A stretch of 59,293 nt of DNA, from assembly GCA_041581635.1 (NCBI GenBank), contig JBFICW010000013.1:1-59293 (forward strand). The letters are read 5' to 3'. Made by a program: the position numbers and the translations under genes. Under the pieces are notes generated by a model, which was not told the DNA's origin, searched no databases, and saw nothing but the letters and a program-made list of their open reading frames with translations. Positions within the stretch are counted from its first letter, which is position 1; each line of letters begins with the position of its first letter. Shown one piece after another: positions 53,969-59,293 of the stretch. The stretch comes from Porticoccus sp041581635. Its GTDB lineage: Bacteria > Pseudomonadota > Gammaproteobacteria > Pseudomonadales > Porticoccaceae.

Positions 53969-54310
53969 CTATTTGTGGCAGCTCCAGGGATCCCGCTTGG
54001 CATTGTCTTTTACATTGGCGTCCACAAAACGGTAATGCTCTTCCTTGAAATGTGTCCACCAGCCATGATCCAGTTCCACATCGTGCTTTTTGAGCACCTC
54101 TTCGAGGCCGTCAACACACAGCAATGTCGCATCGTATGCCATATTCAAAACCCGAGACTTTTCATCAAATGAAGTCGAGTCCATACCAAACAGTTTGTCG
54201 ATTTCTTCGATGGCGATATGGATTTTTTCCAACGGCGCGCTTTCCAGTTTCAGGTGTCTTTTGACCAGGTTAACTTCTGATACACCTGGCCTGTGCTCTT
54301 TCTTTTTCAT
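53969..54310 (-). CDS. Unknown 113-aa helical protein of the metal island
   Basis: A mostly helical, charged protein with no signal peptide: PLEKIHIAIEEIDKLFGMD, then SRVLNMAYDATLLCVDGLE and the aromatic DHGWWTHFKEEHYRF. Two cysteines are at ATLLC and near the end (DPWSCHK). I do not recognise the family. It lies between the Met-rich gene and the phosphorylase on the same strand, so it may be part of the same transcription unit. Two His-rich patches near the end hint at metal binding. Confidence 0.65.
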   Translation of the reverse strand: MKKKEHRPGVSEVNLVKRHLKLESAPLEKIHIAIEEIDKLFGMDSTSFDEKSRVLNMAYDATLLCVDGLEEVLKKHDVELDHGWWTHFKEEHYRFVDANVKDNAKRDPWSCHK

Positions 54311-54348
54311 CGCTCTATTCCTGTAACTTCACAGCAGCTCCTGCTCCA

Positions 54349-54816
54349 TTAGTGCTTATCATGTTTCTGCTGTTTTTTCTCTTCGGCCTTATGCTGCATC
54401 ATCTGATCCATCATCATTTGCATCATATTCATACGTTTTTCCATCATGCCCATCCGGTCTTTAATTTGCGTAGATGACATATCCATTTGATCTTTCATTC
54501 CGTGCTTGCCCTTCATCTTGCCCATCATCTTGCCCATCATCATGTTCATACCTTTCTGCATACTCTCCATGTGTTTTTGCATTAATTGATGACTTTTCCC
54601 AGGGTCCTCTTCCGCTTTAATCTCACCCATCAGTTTTTGCATTTCCTGCATATGCTCATGCATTTTCTTCATGTGCTCTTTATCCATCATGCCCATCATC
54701 ATTCCGCCCTGCATGTCGGCTCCTTGTATATCATTACCATGCTGATGGTCACTGCCAGCAAACACGGGAGTTGAGAGTGCTGCTGCCAGGGCAATTGCTG
54801 AAACAAATGTTTTCAT
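54349..54816 (-). CDS. Met/His-rich periplasmic copper-binding protein
   Basis: A 155-aa protein with a signal peptide (MKTFVSAIALAAALSTPVFA) and about 36 methionines in the sequence, in runs such as QGGMMMGMMD and NMMQMMMDQMMQ, with scattered His (EHMKKMHEHM). Such Met-rich proteins bind Cu(I) in the periplasm, as in CopC/CusF/CopK-type resistance systems. No recognised domain is present, so low-complexity metal binding is inferred. It lies downstream of the ICMT-like gene and within the copper cluster. Confidence 0.8.
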   Translation of the reverse strand: MKTFVSAIALAAALSTPVFAGSDHQHGNDIQGADMQGGMMMGMMDKEHMKKMHEHMQEMQKLMGEIKAEEDPGKSHQLMQKHMESMQKGMNMMMGKMMGKMKGKHGMKDQMDMSSTQIKDRMGMMEKRMNMMQMMMDQMMQHKAEEKKQQKHDKH

Positions 54817-54825
54817 GATTTTTCC

Positions 54826-55476
54826 TCAGCCAGTTGTGGGTATTTGCTTATTGAACCTGGGTATCCAGGCAGGTGTTCTTTCCATATATTGGCGGTATTC
54901 ATCACCAAATTCTTTCAGTGCCAATTGTTCCTCTCGTTTTGCAAGTCGCACATAAACAACTATCAGGATTGGGAACATGACCAGTGTCGGTATGGTTGGC
55001 CATTGCAAAAGAAAGCCAAACATAATCATGATAAAGGCAAGGTATTGGGGATGACGGCAACGCGCGTACCAGCCATTTATTGCCAGTGATCGTGTTTGTT
55101 GAGCTTGATGTAAAACTTTCCACGCTGAAGCCAGCAGGAAAAAACCAAGAATGATGGTGGCATTACTGGCGATATGGAGCGGGTCCCAATGTGGATTCCC
55201 TTCAAAACCCAGCAAGGTATGGAGAAGATGCCCACTATCGTGCGTAAGAAAATCAATATCTGGGTATTGCTCCACCAGCCAACCGGACAAAAAGTAAATT
55301 GTCAGCGGAAAGCCATACATCTCCGTAAACAAGGCCACAATAAATGCTGAAAAAGCACCCAAGCTGCGCCAATCAGATTTTGTTTGAGGCTTAACAAAAC
55401 TGAAGGCAAAGAAAATAAAAATGGCAGAATTCAAAACGACTAGCGTCCAAAGCCCATAAGCTGATTCACCATGCAT
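54826..55476 (-). CDS. Isoprenylcysteine carboxyl methyltransferase-like membrane protein
   Basis: A 216-aa membrane protein with about five helices and the ICMT/PEMT C-terminal signature: YARCRHPQYLAFIMIMFGFLL, followed by EEQLALKEFGDEYRQYMER with PAWIPRF. Bacterial ICMT-like proteins are common beside copper and other metal ATPases, but their substrates are not known. It begins 11 bases after the DUF2933 gene ends. Confidence 0.88.
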   Translation of the reverse strand: MHGESAYGLWTLVVLNSAIFIFFAFSFVKPQTKSDWRSLGAFSAFIVALFTEMYGFPLTIYFLSGWLVEQYPDIDFLTHDSGHLLHTLLGFEGNPHWDPLHIASNATIILGFFLLASAWKVLHQAQQTRSLAINGWYARCRHPQYLAFIMIMFGFLLQWPTIPTLVMFPILIVVYVRLAKREEQLALKEFGDEYRQYMERTPAWIPRFNKQIPTTG

Positions 55477-55487
55477 ACTGGTTCTCC

Positions 55488-55760
55488 TTAATGGCGATGT
55501 TGATCAGATTGCTTTTTGCCTTCTTCATAACCACGTCGGTAAGCCTCGGTCTCAGGCTCCTTGGATTTATGAGCGCCGTGCCCCCCATGCCCTCTATGCA
55601 TGAAAAGGTGCATAAGCGGGCATAATGCTAAGATCAAATACGGCAACCATTGATATAAATGCTCCCTGTGCTCAACCAGCAGAAAATAGCTTACGGCGCC
55701 AATAAACCCTACGGCGGCAAGACCTTTAGCACTAAACCAAAATGAAGTTCTTTGTGACAT
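55488..55760 (-). CDS. DUF2933 domain protein
   Basis: A 90-aa small membrane protein. GLAAVGFIGAVSYFLLVEHREHLYQ and WLPYLILALCPLMHLFMHRG match the two short helices and Cys-Pro-x-x-His motif of DUF2933; a His/Gly-rich segment (GHGGHGAHK) follows. It is usually found with copper ATPases and may bind metal. The ATG at 55760 follows AGGAGA; the ORF extends to 55832 without family support. Confidence 0.88.
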   Translation of the reverse strand: MSQRTSFWFSAKGLAAVGFIGAVSYFLLVEHREHLYQWLPYLILALCPLMHLFMHRGHGGHGAHKSKEPETEAYRRGYEEGKKQSDQHRH

Positions 55761-55803
55761 AACGCATTCTCCTGAGTGTGTTACATATTGGCCTGTAGCA
55801 TTT

Positions 55804-58353
55804 CTACTGTGTTTTGACCTTGAGTTTTGCACGCTTCAACAAAATTGAATTACCAATGACTGACAGTGAACTGGTGGTCATAGCCACTACACCAATCATG
55901 GGATGTAAAAGCCCCAGTGCTGCTATGGGTATGGCTGCAAGGTTATAGAACCAGGCCCAATAGAGGTTCTGGACGATTTTTCGGAAGGTCGCACGGGATA
56001 ATCGAATGGCTTCGACAAATTTGCTGAGCTCGCCTTTAACCAGGGTGACATCTGCGGCTTCAATGGCGACATCAGCACCTGCTCCAATGGCAACCCCCAC
56101 ATTGGCTTGCTTTAAAGCTGGCGCATCGTTAATGCCATCACCGACCATGACTACGCTGTCGCCATATTTGGACTGTAATTCTCGGATGGCATCAACTTTA
56201 CCCTCCGGTAAAACTCCGGCCATGACCTGGTCAATACCAACCTGCTTGGCCACGTGATTCGCCGTACGCTCGTTATCACCCGTCACCATCACAGTATGTA
56301 TATTTAATTCATGCAACGCGGCTACAGCATCCCGTGAATCAGGTTTAATCGTATCAGCCACAGCGACAACACCTGCAGCGCGATTATCAATGGCAACTAG
56401 CATGGCTGTTTTGCCCTCGTTCTCCAATTTTGTTAGTGCTGAATCTAGATCACCTAACGCAATGCCCAACTCATCAAAAAGCCGTCTGCTCCCAACGTGT
56501 ACTATCTGACTATTAACAGATCCTTCTACGCCTCGCGCAGTGATCGCTTTGAATGATTCTACAGCGGGAATCTGTAATCCTTTTTCTTGGGCACCTTGAA
56601 CTATAGCTTGACCTAAAGGATGTTCTGATCCGGCTTCAACTGATGCTGTCGCACACAATAAGCGGGCTTCGTCAAAGTCACCCGTTGGAATAACATCCGT
56701 TAAAGCAGGTTGCCCAGCGGTGATTGTTCCTGTTTTATCAAGAACAACCACCTTGATGTCTTTAAGTGTCTGTATAGCTTCACCAGAGCGGATCAGAACC
56801 CCTCTCTCAGCACCCATTCCGGAACCCACCATAATTGCAGTGGGTGTCGCCAAACCTAAGGCGCAAGGACATGCAATAACCAGCACGGCTATGGCTGCAA
56901 GCAGGGCCGCCATTAAAGGAGTCAATGTCGGGTCAACCCAAGGAAAAATGGTAGCTCCCCACTCCAGAATGGGCCGCAAGGAATCTGCGAATAACAGCCA
57001 TACAATAAAGCTGACAGATGCGATTCCAATCACACCGGGGACAAATTTTGCCGTAACCCGATCTGCCAATTCCTGAATAGGTACCTTGGACCCCTGGGCC
57101 TCTTCAACCAGCCGAATCACCTGGGATAAAAAGGTATCGGCACCAATCTTTGTGGCACGTACTTTTAACAAGCCCTCTTTATTGATCGTTGCTCCAATAA
57201 CATCATCCTCAGGCCCTTTTTCGACCGGGACGGATTCACCCGTGGCGATCGACTCGTCCAGATGGCTGTTACCTTCAACGATTTCTCCATCAGTAGGGAT
57301 TTTTGAACCAGGACGAACCAGCATCAAGTCCCCCAACTCTAAATCAGCGATAGGTACTTCAACTTCTTGACCGTCGCGCAGCACAGTGGCCGATTTTGCT
57401 CCTAGAGTGAGCAATCGTTTGATGGCTTGCGAGGCACGCCCTTTAGCACGTGTTTCGAGATAGCGGCCTATCATATGGAACGTCATGATGGTGACCGCCA
57501 TTTCAATAAATGAGGTCATCGGATAGATGAAACCAACAAGACCGATAAGATAAGGGGGTAAACTACCCATTGATATCAGAACATCCATATTGGCAGTGCG
57601 ATTCTTCAGTGAACGCCAGGCTGAGCGGTGGGTTGCAAAACCACCCTTCAAAAAAATGACAGGAAAACCCAACAGTGCAATGATGAGAAGGTAGCCAGGG
57701 ATCGGACTAACAAGCATATGTTGCATCATCAGCAGCATGACGATTGTGGCAGGAATAGCAGTAAACCAGACGCGCTTCCACGCTATAGCCAGGTAGCGTT
57801 CTTCCACATCATCCTGTTGAGGAGCAAGATCACTAATGGTTTCTACTGATGCAACGTCATAACCTGCCTGCTCAACAATACTGCGTATAACATCAGGGTC
57901 TGTACTTCTCTCGTCAAAAAATACAGTTACATGATGATTTGCGATATTAGTCTTTATTTCCTTTACACTCTCCAGGCGTTTGAGAGACGAAGTGATAAGG
58001 CCTGCACAATGATTGCTGCCCATGCCCGGTACCGTAAGAACTACCTGTCCTGAGGCTTTAGGCTTATCAGATACTGGTGCATCCACTTCATAGCCGGCAT
58101 TTTCAATTGCTTTACGTATTTGAGTTTCTGTTAGTTTGGAGCCATCGTACTCAACATTGACATGGTGGTTAGCAATGTTCGTTTGTACAGCCGAAATTCC
58201 AGGCAATCGCTGCAAAGAGGTGCTTATCAACCCCGCACAATGATTGCTTCCCATACCCGGTACCGTGAACTGTGCCGCATTCTGATAATGTGTCTTCAGT
58301 TCACCAGTTTGTGCATGATTACTCACAGAATAACTCCCTTGTACATTTTGCAT
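55804..58353 (-). CDS. copA: CopA-type Cu(I) P-type ATPase with two atypical HMA domains
   Basis: An 849-aa efflux pump. Two N-terminal HMA domains each carry VPGMGSNHCAGL, in which one Cys replaces the usual CxxC pair (GMGSNHC). The membrane ATPase is complete: CPC in TM6 (ACPCALGLATPTA), DKTGTITAGQ, VGDGINDAPAL, and YN plus MTTSSLSVIGNS in TM7-8, which identify the Cu(I) type. The frame opens up to 58473, but the ATG at 58353 follows GAAGG and starts MQNVQGSYSVSNHAQ, just after the MerR gene. It exports copper from the cytoplasm; co-transcribed with merR. Confidence 0.93.
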   Translation of the reverse strand: MQNVQGSYSVSNHAQTGELKTHYQNAAQFTVPGMGSNHCAGLISTSLQRLPGISAVQTNIANHHVNVEYDGSKLTETQIRKAIENAGYEVDAPVSDKPKASGQVVLTVPGMGSNHCAGLITSSLKRLESVKEIKTNIANHHVTVFFDERSTDPDVIRSIVEQAGYDVASVETISDLAPQQDDVEERYLAIAWKRVWFTAIPATIVMLLMMQHMLVSPIPGYLLIIALLGFPVIFLKGGFATHRSAWRSLKNRTANMDVLISMGSLPPYLIGLVGFIYPMTSFIEMAVTIMTFHMIGRYLETRAKGRASQAIKRLLTLGAKSATVLRDGQEVEVPIADLELGDLMLVRPGSKIPTDGEIVEGNSHLDESIATGESVPVEKGPEDDVIGATINKEGLLKVRATKIGADTFLSQVIRLVEEAQGSKVPIQELADRVTAKFVPGVIGIASVSFIVWLLFADSLRPILEWGATIFPWVDPTLTPLMAALLAAIAVLVIACPCALGLATPTAIMVGSGMGAERGVLIRSGEAIQTLKDIKVVVLDKTGTITAGQPALTDVIPTGDFDEARLLCATASVEAGSEHPLGQAIVQGAQEKGLQIPAVESFKAITARGVEGSVNSQIVHVGSRRLFDELGIALGDLDSALTKLENEGKTAMLVAIDNRAAGVVAVADTIKPDSRDAVAALHELNIHTVMVTGDNERTANHVAKQVGIDQVMAGVLPEGKVDAIRELQSKYGDSVVMVGDGINDAPALKQANVGVAIGAGADVAIEAADVTLVKGELSKFVEAIRLSRATFRKIVQNLYWAWFYNLAAIPIAALGLLHPMIGVVAMTTSSLSVIGNSILLKRAKLKVKTQ

Positions 58354-58360
58354 TAAGCCT

Positions 58361-58804
58361 TCAATCAAATGATAGAGCATGATCACCAGTACTGTTGGCG
58401 CTATCCCAGGTTTCGATAAGGTGGCAAATACTCTCCCCTGAAGGAGCACGGTCAGGTAAATCACGCCAATCACTGGATGCCGATTCCATACGTGCCATCA
58501 GCTTTTGCGCATCAAGCATCTCTTCACGAATGGCCTCCAGTCGCTGGTCGATGAGTTTTCGAACTAACGGGCATGGGGTATCACCGGACGCCGCCATATC
58601 CAGGGTTGCTCGAATATCTTTCAAGCTGAATCCCAGCCTTTTGGCCGACAACAGAAAGCGCAAGCGACGTTCTTGCTGTACTCCGTAGCGTCGATAGCCG
58701 TTGGCTGTATCCCTTTCCGGGGAGAGCAAACCCAGCTTGGTGTAATGCCGGATCGTGTCAGCACTCACATTAAATCGTCTGGCGATTTCAGTTACCGTTT
58801 TCAT
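58361..58804 (-). CDS. MerR family metal-responsive regulator
   Basis: A 147-aa regulator: winged HTH (MKTVTEIARRFNVSADTIRH and YTKLGLLSPERDTANGYRRY), the dimer helix, and a metal loop. Cysteines lie at position 78 (GDTPCPLVRKL) and 127 (ESICHLIE). The first Cys is typical of Zn, Cd, Pb and Hg sensors; CueR has Ser there. With only one loop Cys, metal preference is unclear, although copA follows. I use the ATG at 58804, after AAGGTG. It probably controls the promoter at 58910-58941. Confidence 0.88.
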   Translation of the reverse strand: MKTVTEIARRFNVSADTIRHYTKLGLLSPERDTANGYRRYGVQQERRLRFLLSAKRLGFSLKDIRATLDMAASGDTPCPLVRKLIDQRLEAIREEMLDAQKLMARMESASSDWRDLPDRAPSGESICHLIETWDSANSTGDHALSFD

Positions 58805-58909
58805 AACACCTTTTATCCTGACGTGTGTTCGCAATCAGCTATTGGTTTCGCAAATACTTTCCAGTTACTGTTGGAGCGCTGAAGTTAGACGCACCCGGCC
58901 AAGGAATTG

Positions 58910-58941
58910 ATCGTACAACCTGGGTGTAACACCTAGGTCAA
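58910..58941 (-). promoter_or_regulatory. MerR-type promoter/operator of the merR-copA unit
   Basis: On the minus strand: -35 TTGACC (58941-58936), a 20-base spacer and -10 TACGAT (58915-58910). A 21-bp imperfect palindrome ACCTGGGTGTAACACCTAGGT covers 58918-58938 within the spacer. The stretched spacer with dyad is the hallmark of promoters opened by MerR-type activators. It lies about 105 bases upstream of the merR ATG. Confidence 0.85.
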
Positions 58942-58996
58942 TAGGTCAACGTTGAGGAATTCCGAAATAGCAGGCGCAGTGACGCCTATCGGAACA

Positions 58997-59293
58997 TCAG
59001 GCGTGCTTGGGAGGATGAAAAATACGAGAAGGGAGCCCGTAGGCACGTGCTCCAGAGGAAGCAGCTACGGAGGTGCTGCTTAGCAGGTCGAGATTGACTG
59101 ATGATTGCTGGAATGCTGCTGCCCCACTAATCACACAGGAAGATGCACATATCCCATTCATACAATCATTATTGCAATGGTCACAGGATTCTGATGAAGC
59201 ATCATCAGTAGCATTTTTATGGCACGGAGCTTTCGATGGTTCTTCGACATCTTGATCACCATGATGCTCCATGGCATGGGCCTCGACACCAGA
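58997..59293 (-). CDS. Cys/His-rich CopL-like protein, C-terminal part (runs off the window)
   Basis: The minus-strand frame is open at the window edge and ends at 58997. The visible 98 residues include an N-terminal His/Cys region (MEHHGDQ, KAPCHKN), a cysteine cluster (ESCDHCNNDCMNGICASSC), and an end YGLPSRIFHPPKHA. This resembles CopL, a small copper-responsive protein upstream of copA/copB in Xanthomonas, or a DUF2946-type protein. Its own start and signal peptide lie to the right. It belongs to the copper cluster. Confidence 0.6.
   Translation of the reverse strand, partial: SGVEAHAMEHHGDQDVEEPSKAPCHKNATDDASSESCDHCNNDCMNGICASSCVISGAAAFQQSSVNLDLLSSTSVAASSGARAYGLPSRIFHPPKHA

Noticed and set aside
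58353..58473. Forty extra N-terminal residues in the longest copA frame
   Set aside because: They overlap the merR coding region; ATG 58353 has its own GAAGG ribosome site.
1..59293. CRISPR arrays, prophage or a complete integrase
   Set aside because: No spaced direct-repeat arrays, no phage structural genes and no recombinase gene were seen.

Overview
The window looks like a chromosomal segment of a moderate-GC, probably aquatic gammaproteobacterium related to the pseudomonad / Oceanospirillales / Cellvibrionales group. The evidence is conserved core blocks (dusA-tal near a STAS/PP2C regulator pair and mlaA; dnaX-ebfC-recR-rnd-ycgL-ycgN), a LapA-style type I adhesin system, and generally gammaproteobacterial protein sequences. 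I cannot name the genus. No rRNA, complete tRNA, CRISPR array or intact insertion sequence was seen.

Layout. (1) 1-7.2 kb, minus strand: a type I secretion operon (HlyB-like ABC exporter, HlyD-like adaptor, TolC-like outer-membrane protein) followed by the N-terminal 665 codons of a giant LapA-type adhesin with a retention module and a LapG-type PAAG cleavage site. (2) 7.3-13.8 kb: dusA, tal, a TerB-like protein, a STAS plus PP2C-response-regulator pair, mlaA, and a porin with a strong PhoB-box candidate upstream. (3) 13.8-15.9 kb: a three-gene copper-related RiPP operon: a Cys-rich EGKCG precursor, a DUF692 MNIO oxidase and a DUF2063 partner, without the usual DoxX gene. (4) 16-34.4 kb: mostly housekeeping genes (hrpA, fadD, a POT transporter, a broken KefB-type antiporter, the rnd/recR/ebfC/dnaX run, ttcA, a dUTPase, a YcbL-like hydrolase, a YebC-family gene). 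dnaX carries a well-formed programmed -1 frameshift site. (5) 34.5-45.4 kb: a patchy region with an IS256 transposase remnant, ilvD, gene fragments, dispersed repeats, a TetR / ABC1-kinase pair bracketed by direct repeats, an AhpD-like protein, an FMN-binding protein, a small membrane ORF, and plus-strand remnants of a mercury module (truncated GDCCVxC protein and a merF pseudogene with two +1 insertions). (6) 45.4-59.3 kb: a minus-strand metal and nucleotide island.

The island reads, in transcription order from the right: a Cys/His-rich CopL-like protein, a MerR regulator with a textbook 20-bp-spacer promoter, a CopA copper ATPase whose two HMA domains carry GMGSNHC instead of GMxCxxC, a DUF2933 protein, an ICMT-like methyltransferase, a Met-rich periplasmic protein, a 113-aa unknown, and then a tightly coupled set: AMP-phosphorylase-type enzyme, PRPP-synthetase-like protein, beta-CASP metallo-hydrolase, hemerythrin-like four-helix protein and YHS/HMA-like protein. 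After a broken FAD oxidoreductase come two FtsX-like permeases and an ABC ATPase fused to a C-terminal YHS metal-binding domain.

The best candidates for undescribed biology are the phosphorylase / Prs-like / beta-CASP / hemerythrin-like / YHS operon, which could couple RNA or nucleotide turnover to metal or oxygen state, and the ABC-YHS exporter next to it. The RiPP operon with its expanded EGSCG repeat is an unusual member of a recently described family. Functions of these systems are inferred from domain content and gene order only.
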